This document shows positions 8,738-17,467 of a DNA stretch of 64,000 bases, piece by piece. The notes beneath the pieces were generated by a model. It saw only the letters and a program-made list of their open reading frames with translations, ran no database searches and was not told the origin of the DNA. Origin of the DNA: Chitinophaga sp. MM2321. Its GTDB lineage: Bacteria; Bacteroidota; Bacteroidia; Chitinophagales; Chitinophagaceae. The stretch's first letter is position 1; the number at the start of each line of letters is the position of its first letter. The translations under genes were made by a program, and so were the position numbers. The DNA is taken from assembly GCF_964033635.1 (NCBI RefSeq), contig NZ_OZ035533.1, forward strand, positions 124,001 to 188,000. Direction: 5' to 3'.

Positions 8738-10351
8738 ATGAAAAATATAGTGTTGGGAATAACGCTGCTCGGTTTGACTGCCACTTCCTGTAACAAGATG
8801 TTGAAAGAAGAAGTGGTAACTAATGTGACTGATGCTTTCTATAATACTAAAAGTGGTTTTCAAACAGCCGTCACCGGATCGTATGTATCCATGCGGAATT
8901 TTTACAGCTCCGAACGCGGGATGACGCTGACCGTACCAGGTTCCGATACCTATACGAATGGCTCGGATGGTGATTTTAAATTTGCCAATCAATATACTTC
9001 CCAGCTGGATGCCCGCTACTCCCATCTCAGGGAAGTGTGGAATAGTTTCTATCAAACGATCAACACCTGTAATGTGGTGGTAGACCGGGCAGACAAGATC
9101 CCCGATCTGGATGAAGACACGAAGAAGAGGGGAGTAGCGGAAGCCCTGTTTTGCCGCGCTCATTATCATTTTGTGCTGATGGAATTATTTGGTGACATAC
9201 CCTTACGACTACACGAAAACACCGCGATCGTTACGGAAGCACATCGTGATTCTGCCAGTCTCGTTTACGAGGCTGTTATTCAGGATCTGCTGACAGCCGA
9301 ACAAAGCCTGCCGGATAACCAGGCTGAATGGGGCCGCGCCACCAAAGCAGCAGCCGAACACCTGCTGGCCCGTGTATACTTAACCCGCGCATCCTCTCCG
9401 CAGGCGCAGCCTACAGACTATAGCAATGCTGCGAAGTATGCCGACATGGTCATCAAGAATTATGGTTTTCAACTATTGCCTGATCCCGGACAAGTATGGG
9501 CACAGGGAAAAGAAAATAATGCCGAAACAATCTGGGCGGTGCAGTTTACCACTGATCCCCTGTATGGTTATCCCGATAATAATGCCTGCCGCTTTTTCCT
9601 GATGCAGTATGATGTATTGACCGGTATGAAACGCGACTTACCCAATGGTACGCCCTGGAAGCGTTTCAGACCTACAAAATTCCTGATAGATACCCTGTAT
9701 AAAGACAGGACATACGATGTGCGTTATGAAAAGTTCTTCACCACTGTTTGGTATACCAATGCACCTACGGCTACCTTAAAAACGGGGGATACGGCTATTT
9801 ATCTTCCCGGTAAAGATGTAACTGACCAGGAGATCGCCAGCAAAAAATACCTGCTGGTACCACCCCGTAACTATACGGAGAAGTTATATCCTTCATTGAA
9901 TAAATTCCAGGATGCTTTGCGTCCGGATAATCAGGCTTCCGGCGTAAGACCATTTATTGCCTTCCGGCTGGCGGAAACCTACCTGATAGAAGCGGAAGCA
10001 CTGATGATGCAAGGCGACAAACAAGGCGCCGCCGACCTGGTAAATGTGGTACGTATGAGAGCTGCCCGCCCCGGTGCTACGCCTACCGAAACACTCGCTA
10101 ACCAGGAGGCTATGAAAGTAAGTGCCGCTGCTATGAATATCGACTTTATCCTGGATGAAAGAGGCCGCGAACTGATAGGCGAACAATTTGCCTGGTTTGA
10201 TCTGAAACGGACCGGTAAGCTGCTGGAAAGAGTACAGCAACACAACCCGGAAGCTGCGGCTAATATTCAGCCCAGACATATGCTGCGGCCTATTCCGCAG
10301 GAACAGATAGACAGGTCTTCGAATCCGTTTCCGCAGAACCCAGGCTATTGA
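8738..10351 (+). CDS. SusD/RagB-family substrate-binding lipoprotein
   Basis: This 537-residue protein starts with a lipoprotein signal (LTATSC, Cys near residue 18), which places it on the outer membrane as the lid of the SusC channel encoded just upstream. The helical TPR-like SusD fold is indicated by RAHYHFVLMELFGDIPL in the first third and by the C-terminal signature FILDERGRELIGEQFAWFDLKRTG, with a closing QNPGY. No glycan specificity can be read from the sequence. Its stop codon is the first base of a 49-bp inverted-repeat arm that should terminate the operon. Confidence 0.95.
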   Translation: MKNIVLGITLLGLTATSCNKMLKEEVVTNVTDAFYNTKSGFQTAVTGSYVSMRNFYSSERGMTLTVPGSDTYTNGSDGDFKFANQYTSQLDARYSHLREVWNSFYQTINTCNVVVDRADKIPDLDEDTKKRGVAEALFCRAHYHFVLMELFGDIPLRLHENTAIVTEAHRDSASLVYEAVIQDLLTAEQSLPDNQAEWGRATKAAAEHLLARVYLTRASSPQAQPTDYSNAAKYADMVIKNYGFQLLPDPGQVWAQGKENNAETIWAVQFTTDPLYGYPDNNACRFFLMQYDVLTGMKRDLPNGTPWKRFRPTKFLIDTLYKDRTYDVRYEKFFTTVWYTNAPTATLKTGDTAIYLPGKDVTDQEIASKKYLLVPPRNYTEKLYPSLNKFQDALRPDNQASGVRPFIAFRLAETYLIEAEALMMQGDKQGAADLVNVVRMRAARPGATPTETLANQEAMKVSAAAMNIDFILDERGRELIGEQFAWFDLKRTGKLLERVQQHNPEAAANIQPRHMLRPIPQEQIDRSSNPFPQNPGY

Positions 10352-10457
10352 CCAGGATTAAAAGATTAAAAGATTTACCGGATGGGTGTTTTGTTGTTTT
10401 TAATTTTTAAACAACAAAACACCCATCCGGTAAATCTTTTAATCTTTTAATCCTGGT
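10351..10457. repeat. Long perfect inverted repeat (49-bp arms, 9-base loop)
   Basis: Arms 10351-10399 and 10409-10457 pair without a mismatch around a TTAATTTTT loop. Each arm carries short direct repeats of GATTAAAA. The left arm begins at the last base of the susD stop codon. It probably acts as terminator for susCD. Other intergenic hairpins of the same style but different sequence occur at 25354, 27316 and 49015. Confidence 0.9.
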
Positions 10458-10491
10458 GTCGTATCTTCATAAGCTAAAAAATATCAGATTT

Positions 10492-11073
10492 ATGGCACAG
10501 AAGAAGATCTTATTACTGACCGGCGATTACGCCGAGGACTATGAAACAATGGTCCCTTTTCAGATGCTGCAAATGGTTGGTCATGAAGTACATGCGGTGT
10601 GTCCTGATAAAGCAGCCGGTGAAAAAATAAAAACAGCGATCCATGATTTTGAGGGTGATCAGACTTACAGTGAAAAGCCCGGTCATGGTTTTGTGCTCAA
10701 CGCTACTTTCGCAGATATTGTTGCTGGGGATTATGACGCCCTGGTGATAGCCGGTGGCCGTGCGCCGGAGTACCTGCGGCTGAATAAAAATGTACTGGAG
10801 CTGGTAAAACACTTCTTTATAGCAGATAAGCCGGTGGCAGCTGTTTGTCATGGTATACAGATTTTAACGGCTGCTGATGTGGTGCGTGGTAAAAAGCTGA
10901 CAGCTTATCCGGCTGTGGCGCCGGAGGTAACGGCTTCGGGTGGTACGTTCGTATCTGTTAATGTATATGAAGCGGTAGTAGATGGTAAACTGGTGACAGC
11001 TCCGGCATGGCCTGCCCATCCGCAGTGGATTGCTGCATTTTTACAGGTGCTGGGAACTACAATTACATTATAA
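10492..11073 (+). CDS. DJ-1/PfpI family protein
   Basis: The start at 10492 ([11 protein letters not shown]) is preferred over the in-frame ATG at 10456 because that one lies inside the inverted repeat and adds residues unlike the family. The 193-residue product has the DJ-1/PfpI flavodoxin-like fold: [14 protein letters not shown] at the start with the conserved Glu18, and the nucleophile elbow [10 protein letters not shown] with Cys119 and His120. The family includes proteases, glyoxalase III/deglycase-type enzymes and stress chaperones, so the reaction cannot be fixed. There is no export signal, so it is probably cytosolic. It stands alone between the susCD hairpin and the atpG promoter. 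Confidence 0.88.
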   Translation: MAQKKILLLTGDYAEDYETMVPFQMLQMVGHEVHAVCPDKAAGEKIKTAIHDFEGDQTYSEKPGHGFVLNATFADIVAGDYDALVIAGGRAPEYLRLNKNVLELVKHFFIADKPVAAVCHGIQILTAADVVRGKKLTAYPAVAPEVTASGGTFVSVNVYEAVVDGKLVTAPAWPAHPQWIAAFLQVLGTTITL

Positions 11074-11141
11074 ATATTATGATTTATAAACAAATGATTT
11101 GTATTTAGATAGAGAAAGATTTAATTATCTTCCTACAGGGC

Positions 11142-11172
11142 TTTCTAATTATACTGTCATTGCTTACCTTTG
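11142..11172 (+). promoter_or_regulatory. Bacteroidota-type promoter of atpG
   Basis: TTTC (11142-11145), 19 bases, then a perfect TAnnTTTG box, TACCTTTG (11165-11172). The predicted transcript starts about 75 nt before the atpG ATG. This would give atpG its own promoter apart from any atpA/atpC unit. Confidence 0.7.
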
Positions 11173-11249
11173 CAGCCAAATTCAGGGGTGTATGCCTTTG
11201 GATGAATGGTCGTAATTCATAATTTGTAATTCGTAATCGATTAAAATAT

Positions 11250-12134
11250 ATGTCCGGGCAGCTTAAAGAAGTTCGAAACCGAATCAAATCTATTCAATCT
11301 GGTCAGCAGATCACAAAAGCCATGAAAATGGTAAGTGCTGCTAAATTAAGACGTGCACAGGATGCTATCTTGCTGATGCGCCCGTACGCCTTGAAACTCC
11401 AGGAAATGTTGCAGAATATTGTTTCCAACAGCGAAGGCAATATTGACACGCCGCTGGCAGCGCAACGTGCAGTTGAAAAAGTGCTGATCGTAGTCGTTAC
11501 TTCAGACAGGGGCTTGTGCGGCGCCTTCAACTCCAACCTGATCAAAGCAGCTAAACGTGTTATCCGCGAAAAGTATGCAGAACAATTTGAGCAGGGCAAA
11601 GTAGAAATTATGCCTATCGGTAAAAAAGGCTATGACCACTTTTTACAGAATGGGTATAAGGTAAACGATAAATTCTGGCAGATCTTTACCAGTCTGAGCT
11701 TTGAACACGTAAAAGAAGCTGCTTCCGTAGCGATGAACGGGTTCATTGATGGTACTTATGATGCGGTGGAAATTATTTACAGCGAATTCAAAAACGCTGC
11801 TACCCAGATTTTTGTATCAGAGCAGTTCCTGCCTATTTCCAAAGTGGAAAACCAGGATAGCAGCAAAATGAAAGCTGACTTCATCTTCGAACCGGAAAAA
11901 GAGGTACTGGTAGCTGAACTGATGCCTAAGATCCTGAATACACAATTCTTCAAAGCCATCCTGGATTCGCATGCTTCCGAGCATGGCGCCCGTATGACTG
12001 CTATGGATAAGGCTACAGAAAACGCCAGCGAAATGCTGCGTTCCCTGAAGATCTCTTACAACCGTGCACGTCAGGCCGCCATTACAACGGAGCTGACAGA
12101 AATCGTGAGTGGTGCAGCTGCACTGGCGGGTTAA
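11250..12134 (+). CDS. atpG: F-type ATP synthase gamma subunit
   Basis: This 294-residue protein is the central rotor shaft of F1-ATPase, coupling proton flow through F0 to ATP synthesis at the inner membrane. The N-terminal helix begins SGQLKEVRNRIKSIQSGQQI and TKAMKMVSAAKLRRAQ, a family signature. The middle has VVVTSDRGLCGAFNSN. The C-terminal helix contains RMTAMDKATENASEML and ends with SYNRARQAAITTELTEIVSG. Length matches the family. In this window it is separated from the other ATP synthase genes: a DJ-1 gene precedes it and scpB follows 120 bases later. Its own strong promoter supports independent transcription. Confidence 0.97.
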   Translation: MSGQLKEVRNRIKSIQSGQQITKAMKMVSAAKLRRAQDAILLMRPYALKLQEMLQNIVSNSEGNIDTPLAAQRAVEKVLIVVVTSDRGLCGAFNSNLIKAAKRVIREKYAEQFEQGKVEIMPIGKKGYDHFLQNGYKVNDKFWQIFTSLSFEHVKEAASVAMNGFIDGTYDAVEIIYSEFKNAATQIFVSEQFLPISKVENQDSSKMKADFIFEPEKEVLVAELMPKILNTQFFKAILDSHASEHGARMTAMDKATENASEMLRSLKISYNRARQAAITTELTEIVSGAAALAG

Positions 12135-12254
12135 GCAGGACCAAGAAATTTATTCACACTACGTCAACAGGGAATATTTATATTTTCAGATTAGGGTCAA
12201 AGGCTGTATTTTCGGTCTTTGACCTTTTTTGTAAATCCATACTCCGCTTAACAT

Positions 12255-13277
12255 ATGGAAATATCACAGCTTATCCCGCATGTGGAAGCACTTATTTTTG
12301 CAGCCGACAGGCCACTACCAATGCTGGAAATATTGGATTTGCTGAATAATGCACTGGCCTTCCTGGAAGACCGCGCCACGCTGGACCAGGTTGAGGCAGC
12401 GATGGAAGCCATCCGGGAAAAATACAACTCCGAATTTTATGCTTTTGAAGTACGGAGCAGCGGCGGCGGCTATCAGTTCATGACCAAAAAAGAATATTAC
12501 CAGACCGTTGCCCAGTTGAACGGCGATAAATTCCTGAAAAGGTTATCTACCGCAGCACTGGAAACACTGGCGATCATCGCTTACCGGCAACCTATTTCCA
12601 AGGGGGAAATTGAATATATCCGTGGTGTGAGTACCGATTATTCTATTCAGAAATTACTGGAAAAGGAACTGATCATTATTTCCGGCCGTAGTGAGGAACT
12701 ACCCGGAAAGCCTTTGCTGTACACTGTTTCCCGCGGGTTTATGGATTATTTTGGTATCAACTCCCCGGCAGATCTGCCAAAACTCAAAGAGCTTTTCGAC
12801 GAGGAAATGGTGCAGCCTACCCTTATCAACGATGAAACCGCTACCATTGGTCGCGGTGAAAACAATACACATACCCCCGATGCCGATACCTTACATGCCA
12901 TGATGGTATCCGAAGAAGGCGAGCTACTGGACCCCGATCACGAACTGGATACCATTGAAAGATCCGATTACGGCCTGATGGAAGACGAAGAAGGAGCTAC
13001 CGCTGCAGAGGATGAAAACGCGGAACCCGATGATGAAATCATCCCGTTCGATGAATTCCTGGCCGCTGCAAATGAAGAGGAATCTCCCGCCACCGGTACA
13101 GACGAACCGGCAACGGATGAAGAAATTACAGACGAAGAAACGGAGGAGGAGGAAGACGATGATGACGGTGATAACGATGATGATGATGATGACGAGGAAG
13201 ATGACGAGGAAGATGATGATGAGGATGAAGAAGATAAAGAAGATGAGGATAAAGAAGAAGATGATAACAAGCAATAA
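12255..13277 (+). CDS. scpB: SMC-ScpAB condensin subunit ScpB with long acidic tail
   Basis: ScpB pairs with ScpA to bridge SMC dimers in chromosome condensation and segregation. Residues 1 to about 185 form the two winged-helix domains, with ETLAIIAYRQPISKGEIEYIRG as the clearest signature and LLYTVSRGFMDYFGI closing the core. The remaining ~155 residues form a low-complexity tail that becomes almost pure Asp/Glu, built from GAT/GAA codon runs (about 13140-13265). Most ScpB proteins are 170-200 residues, so the tail nearly doubles the protein; such tails occur in several Bacteroidota. A bidirectional terminator starts 7 bases after the stop. Confidence 0.93.
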   Translation: MEISQLIPHVEALIFAADRPLPMLEILDLLNNALAFLEDRATLDQVEAAMEAIREKYNSEFYAFEVRSSGGGYQFMTKKEYYQTVAQLNGDKFLKRLSTAALETLAIIAYRQPISKGEIEYIRGVSTDYSIQKLLEKELIIISGRSEELPGKPLLYTVSRGFMDYFGINSPADLPKLKELFDEEMVQPTLINDETATIGRGENNTHTPDADTLHAMMVSEEGELLDPDHELDTIERSDYGLMEDEEGATAAEDENAEPDDEIIPFDEFLAAANEEESPATGTDEPATDEEITDEETEEEEDDDDGDNDDDDDDEEDDEEDDDEDEEDKEDEDKEEDDNKQ

Positions 13278-13283
13278 TAAAAG

Positions 13284-13332
13284 TTATAAAAAACGAGGGG
13301 CCGGCATCTTGCCGGCCCCTCGTTTTTTATAA
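13284..13332. terminator. Bidirectional terminator between scpB and punA
   Basis: A perfect 23-bp stem (13284-13306 with 13310-13332) around a TCT loop contains a GC-rich core flanked by A-runs and T-runs on both sides, so it works as an intrinsic terminator on either strand. The right arm contains the punA stop codon (13327-13329). Confidence 0.92.
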
Positions 13333-14148
13333 TCCTGCGATGACGCCGGCAAAAATACTGCTCAGTTTTTTATCTGCCATTCCGGCTACGGCAATAATTT
13401 CTTCGATAGAAACGGGGTGCAGGTTATCGGGATCGCATTCATCTGTAACAACAGAAACCGCTGCACACGGTAGTTGCAGCTGGTTAGCCACAATCACTTC
13501 CGGCACGGTACTCATGCCTACGAGGTCGGCGCCGATCATACGGAGGAAACGGTATTCTGCCCTGGTTTCCAGGTTGGGCCCCATAACGGATACGTATACA
13601 CCGGATTGCAATGCGCCACCCTGGGCGGCAGCTACGGCCTGTAGTTTTGTGCCCAGCTGCGGATCATAGGGACAGCTCATATCAGGGAAACGGGGCCCGA
13701 ATGCGGGCGAATTAAGGCCGCGCAGCGGGTTTTCCGGTTGCATATTAATATGGTCGTTCAATAAAATAAGATCCCCTTTTTTATAAGCAGGATTCATTCC
13801 GCCGGCAGCATTACTGAGCAGCAGTTGTTGAACGCCTAATGCCTTCATCACCCGCACCGGAAATGTAATTTGTTGCATGGTATACCCTTCATAATAATGA
13901 AAGCGTCCCTGCATGGCCACTATGGGGGTATCCCCGATATATCCGAAAATAAGATGCCCTTTATGTGACTCTACTGTAGATTCAGGGAAATGTGGTATTT
14001 GCTGATAAGGAATACTATGGGCTATTCTGATATGATTTACCAGCTCACCTAAACCGGTGCCCAGCACTACGCCTACACGCGGTTGCCCGAAAGAAAGGGA
14101 TTGCAGGTAATCAGTAGCCGCAGTTATTTGTTGCAGTAACAGGTTCAT
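13327..14148 (-). CDS. punA: Purine-nucleoside phosphorylase (trimeric PNP family)
   Basis: This enzyme cleaves (deoxy)inosine and guanosine with phosphate in purine salvage in the cytosol. The start at 14148 is chosen because it leaves 22 bases after the upstream SDR stop, whereas the earlier ATG at 14190 would overlap it with residues unlike the family. The 273-residue product has VGVVLGTGLGELV (phosphate site), HFPESTVESHKGHLIFG, GRFHYYEGY, LLLSNAAGGMNP, and MGPNLETRAEYRFLRMIGADLVGMSTVPEVI, all hallmarks of the low-molecular-weight trimeric PNP class. The ending sits inside the shared terminator stem. It is the last gene of a leftward unit after a DUF1080 gene and an SDR. Confidence 0.95.
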   Translation of the reverse strand: MNLLLQQITAATDYLQSLSFGQPRVGVVLGTGLGELVNHIRIAHSIPYQQIPHFPESTVESHKGHLIFGYIGDTPIVAMQGRFHYYEGYTMQQITFPVRVMKALGVQQLLLSNAAGGMNPAYKKGDLILLNDHINMQPENPLRGLNSPAFGPRFPDMSCPYDPQLGTKLQAVAAAQGGALQSGVYVSVMGPNLETRAEYRFLRMIGADLVGMSTVPEVIVANQLQLPCAAVSVVTDECDPDNLHPVSIEEIIAVAGMADKKLSSIFAGVIAGL

Positions 14149-14170
14149 ACATCGTTGAATTTGCTGCAAA

Positions 14171-14962
14171 TTAATTCCCTTTGCGTGCAATCAGGTAAAA
14201 CAGGACCGGAAAAAATCTTTTAAACCAGAGAAGTATCCTTTCTTCCCTCGCAATCAGTACCAGTTTTTTACGTGTATGCATGGCCTTTAGGATGCGTTGG
14301 GCGCATACGGCTACGGGAATACCTTTTGCCTGGCCGGGGTCCATTTTACCGTATGGCTCGCCGCTGGCAGTGATGGCGGCATAGGTGATGGGCGTGTGAA
14401 TACGGCCCGGACAAATCAGCGTGGTATATAAGCGGGGGATAGGTTGTTCTGTTTGCAGTGTCTCAAAGTATCCTTGCAGTGCATGTTTGGCGGCATTGTA
14501 ACCGGAGCGCCAGGGATAGCCCATTAAACCGGCCATGCTGCTGATCACAATGATCTGGCCCGACTGCTGCTCCCGGAAATGCGGCAGCAATGCTTTGGTG
14601 AGCATCACCGGACCAAAGAAATTGACTTCCATCAGTTGCCTTACAGCACTTACCGGCGTATCTATAAGTTTGGACCGTTGTGTAACACCGGCATTATTTA
14701 CCAGCACATCTATTTTACCAAAAAAACGGATGGCTTGTTGGGCGCCTTCATTTACCTGGGTTTCATTGGTAACATCCATCACCAGCACTTCGCAATGAGG
14801 TGTATGTGCAAGACAGGCGCTGCGTACGGCTTCCAGCGTTTCCCGGTTGCGGGCAGCGAGGATCAGCCGCGCTTTTTCTTTTGCCAGCAAAAGCGCCAGC
14901 TCCCGGCCTATCCCGGAGCTGGCGCCTGTAATAAGTATTACTTTATCTGTATAGATCTTTAT
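14171..14962 (-). CDS. Short-chain dehydrogenase/reductase with a non-canonical start
   Basis: The nucleotide-binding motif ITGASSGIGREL is clearly in frame at codons 14938-14903, so translation must begin upstream of it. The frame is open back to a TAA about 36 bases before the DUF1080 stop but contains no ATG, GTG or TTG there. The best placed codon is ATA at 14962, whose last two bases overlap the TAA stop of the upstream DUF1080 gene (ATAA), giving KIYTDKVILITGASSGIG. The 263-residue product has NNAG, the Ser of VISSMAG, and the catalytic YNAAK. It is an NAD(P)-dependent oxidoreductase, substrate unknown, related to DltE/YqjQ-like members. Translational coupling to the preceding gene is inferred. 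Confidence 0.85.
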   Translation of the reverse strand: MKIYTDKVILITGASSGIGRELALLLAKEKARLILAARNRETLEAVRSACLAHTPHCEVLVMDVTNETQVNEGAQQAIRFFGKIDVLVNNAGVTQRSKLIDTPVSAVRQLMEVNFFGPVMLTKALLPHFREQQSGQIIVISSMAGLMGYPWRSGYNAAKHALQGYFETLQTEQPIPRLYTTLICPGRIHTPITYAAITASGEPYGKMDPGQAKGIPVAVCAQRILKAMHTRKKLVLIAREERILLWFKRFFPVLFYLIARKGN

Positions 14963-15573
14963 GATTTTAACTCTACGATCTTAATGTTCTTCCATCTTAC
15001 TTTGATACCACCGCCAGAGTGAATCTGCAAGGCTATCTGTCCGCTGGCAGCGCCTATTTTATCATCTTTCAGGGTGATCATTTCATGACCATTCAGCCAG
15101 GTGGTAACAACGTCGCCGGATACACGCACTTTCATGGTATTCCATTCGCCCATTTTCAGGTATTGTTCTTTTTCCTTGTCAGGCTGTATCAGCCATCCGC
15201 GGCCATAAGACTCGTAGATACCGCCGGTGTGCATGCCCGGAGGCGCTACTTCTGCCTGCCAGCCTGCGATCTTGGTACCATCCAGTGAAGAGTGGAAGAA
15301 TACACCGCTGTTGCCGTTGGCTTCCTGTTTGAACTGTACGGTAAGCTCAAAATTTTTGAATTCCTTGTCGGTGCCGAGATAGCCGTATTCCTTATCTGGA
15401 CCGCTTTCGCAAATCAATTCACCTTTATCCACGTACCATTTCTCTGTACCGTATATTTTCCAGCCGTCGAGATTCTTTCCGTTAAACAATGATTTGGCTT
15501 TTTGTGCATAAGCACCACTGGCGCCCAACATAAGGGCTGCGCAAAGGGCGATTTTTAAAATGGATTTATTCAT
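14959..15573 (-). CDS. Secreted DUF1080 (3-keto-disaccharide hydrolase) protein, single domain
   Basis: This 204-residue protein has a signal peptide ending SGAYAQ (cleavage near residue 23) and one DUF1080 domain starting KSLFNGKNLDGWKIYG, with QFKQEANGNSGVFFHSSLDG and a C-terminal GGGIKVRWKNIKIVEL. The family hydrolyses 3-keto-glycosides and is often exported in Bacteroidota. It is a paralogue of one half of the double-domain protein at 4087-5454. Its stop codon overlaps the presumed start of the SDR gene, so an oxidoreductase and a keto-sugar hydrolase are co-transcribed; a shared keto-sugar pathway is possible but the SDR subclass does not prove it. Confidence 0.88.
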   Translation of the reverse strand: MNKSILKIALCAALMLGASGAYAQKAKSLFNGKNLDGWKIYGTEKWYVDKGELICESGPDKEYGYLGTDKEFKNFELTVQFKQEANGNSGVFFHSSLDGTKIAGWQAEVAPPGMHTGGIYESYGRGWLIQPDKEKEQYLKMGEWNTMKVRVSGDVVTTWLNGHEMITLKDDKIGAASGQIALQIHSGGGIKVRWKNIKIVELKS

Positions 15574-15649
15574 GTTCCTTGTTTATTTACAGATTTTAGA
15601 TTTTTTATTTAAAAGATCTGATATGAAGAGCTGTACCGGAAAAATAAAA

Positions 15650-15676
15650 AAGTCCCCCGGTATCACCGGAGGACTT
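15650..15676 (-). terminator. Rho-independent terminator of rny
   Basis: A 12-bp stem with one C/A mismatch (15650-15661 with 15665-15676) around an ATC/GAT loop, followed on the minus strand by a T-rich run (plus-strand A-run 15641-15650). It lies 56 bases after the rny stop. Confidence 0.85.
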
Positions 15677-15731
15677 CCAATATAAGCTACAATTTCTAAA
15701 TTTTTAAATAACGGAATAACAAAATCGAAAA

Positions 15732-17297
15732 TTACCGGGCAATATTTACGGCTCTCTTTTCACGGATCACCGTTACTTTGATCTGTCCGGGGTATTGCAT
15801 TTCAGTCTGGATCTTGTTGGCAATCTCGAAAGACAGGCGGTCGGCATCATTATCTGATACTTTATCGCTTTCTACGATGATACGTAATTCCCTGCCAGCC
15901 TGGATAGCGTACGCTTTTTCCACACCGTCGTGGGCGAGGGCGAGGTTTTCCAGATCCTTGATACGTTGCAGGTAGCTTTGCATGATTTCACGGCGGGCAC
16001 CTGGACGGGCGCCGCTGATGGCATCACAGGCCTGAACGATGGGGGAAATAACATACTGCATTTCCATTTCATCGTGGTGGGCGCCGATAGCATTTACAAC
16101 TGCGGCATGCTCACCATATTTCTCAGCCAGTTTAGCACCGAGGAGGGCGTGGCTCAGTTCAGTTTCTTCATCCGGGACTTTACCAATATCATGCAGTAAG
16201 CCTGCGCGTTTGGCCAGTTTGGGATTCAGTCCCAGCTCAGCAGCCATTACCGCGCAAAGGTTAGCGGTTTCTTTGGAGTGCATGAGCAGGTTTTGTCCGT
16301 AGGAGGAGCGGAAACGCATCTTACCTACCAAACGTACCAGTTCTTTATGGAGGCCATGGATTCCAAGTTCGATCACGGTTCTTTCACCGATGTCCATTAC
16401 CTGTTCTTCCAGTTGTTTCTTGGTTTTTTCTACCACTTCCTCAATACGTGCAGGGTGGATACGTCCATCCTGTACCAGGCGTTGGAGTGACAAACGGGCA
16501 ATTTCGCGGCGCAACGGGTCGAAGGAAGATAATACGATGGCTTCAGGGGTGTCATCTACGATCAGATCTACACCGGTAGCGGCTTCGATGGCACGGATAT
16601 TACGTCCTTCCCTACCAATGATCTGACCTTTTATTTCATCGCTTTCCAGCGTAAATACGGTGATGGTGTTCTCGATGGTTTGCTCGGCAGCGGTACGCTG
16701 AATAGATTGTATGATGATTTTTTTCGCTTCCTTGTTGGCCTTTAACTTGGCGTCTTCGATGATTTCCTGGATGTGCGAGAGTGCCTGTGAGCGGGCTTCT
16801 TCTTTCAGGCTTTCTACCAGTTGGTGTTTGGCTTCTTCTGCTGTCAGACCAGCTACTTTTTCGAGGCGGCGGATATGCTCTTCCTGGTGTTTTTCGAGTT
16901 CGGTACGCTTAATGGTTACCAGTTCCATTTGTCGGTTCAGCGTTTCCTTGATCGCATCATTTTCATTTAATTGCTTCTGAAGCTGATCGTTTTTCTGATT
17001 GAGTCCCTGTTCCTTCTGTTTGATCCGGTTTTCTGATTCAACCAGTTTCTGTGTACGCTGCAATACTTCTTTCTCGTGCTCGCTTTTTAATTGCAGGAAT
17101 TTCTCTTTGGCTTCAAGTAACCTGTCTTTTTTCAGGTTTTCGGCGCTGATCTGGCCATCGGCTATGATCTTTTTAGCCTGTTGCTCAGCGTCTTCGATTT
17201 TTTGCTGTGTATTTTTGGCAAATATCACCTTACCTAGCACTATCCCTAAGATCAATGCCACTACAGCAGCTATTGTCGTATAAAGTGTAACATCCAT
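15732..17297 (-). CDS. rny: Ribonuclease Y
   Basis: RNase Y is a membrane-anchored endoribonuclease that starts mRNA decay. The 521-residue protein has an N-terminal transmembrane helix (about residues 5-26), a long charged coiled coil to about residue 200, a KH domain with [13 protein letters not shown] (Gly228-Glu230 region) and an HD phosphohydrolase domain with LLHDIGK (His369-Asp370). The start [13 protein letters not shown] gives a normal membrane anchor and full length. It is the last gene of a leftward run pheT, coiled-coil gene, zapA, rny, with a 170-base gap before it that could hold its own promoter. Confidence 0.97.
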   Translation of the reverse strand: MDVTLYTTIAAVVALILGIVLGKVIFAKNTQQKIEDAEQQAKKIIADGQISAENLKKDRLLEAKEKFLQLKSEHEKEVLQRTQKLVESENRIKQKEQGLNQKNDQLQKQLNENDAIKETLNRQMELVTIKRTELEKHQEEHIRRLEKVAGLTAEEAKHQLVESLKEEARSQALSHIQEIIEDAKLKANKEAKKIIIQSIQRTAAEQTIENTITVFTLESDEIKGQIIGREGRNIRAIEAATGVDLIVDDTPEAIVLSSFDPLRREIARLSLQRLVQDGRIHPARIEEVVEKTKKQLEEQVMDIGERTVIELGIHGLHKELVRLVGKMRFRSSYGQNLLMHSKETANLCAVMAAELGLNPKLAKRAGLLHDIGKVPDEETELSHALLGAKLAEKYGEHAAVVNAIGAHHDEMEMQYVISPIVQACDAISGARPGARREIMQSYLQRIKDLENLALAHDGVEKAYAIQAGRELRIIVESDKVSDNDADRLSFEIANKIQTEMQYPGQIKVTVIREKRAVNIAR

Positions 17298-17467
17298 ATG
17301 AATTATTTATACTTGATTTATGTTGCATCCTCCTACCCCTTTTGCTGCTAAAACGCAACAGGGGCGAGAACTGACCCGCGAAAATACAAAAAAATAGCAG
17401 TAAAGCGTGTTTAATACATGATAAATAGCCAATTAGCTAAGTCATTGTTTAGCAAGGGGTAACGTGA

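Noticed and set aside
10456..10491. Upstream ATG for the DJ-1 gene
   Set aside because: It lies at the end of the 49-bp inverted repeat and adds residues unlike the family N-terminus; 10492 fits better.
12924..13274. Minus-strand ORFs rich in Ser or Ile/Phe opposite the ScpB tail
   Set aside because: They are the complement of GAT/GAA codon runs, low complexity, with no start context.
15425..15436. Single DnaA-box-like TTATCCACG in the DUF1080 gene
   Set aside because: Isolated, inside coding DNA and a one-base mismatch to the consensus; expected by chance.
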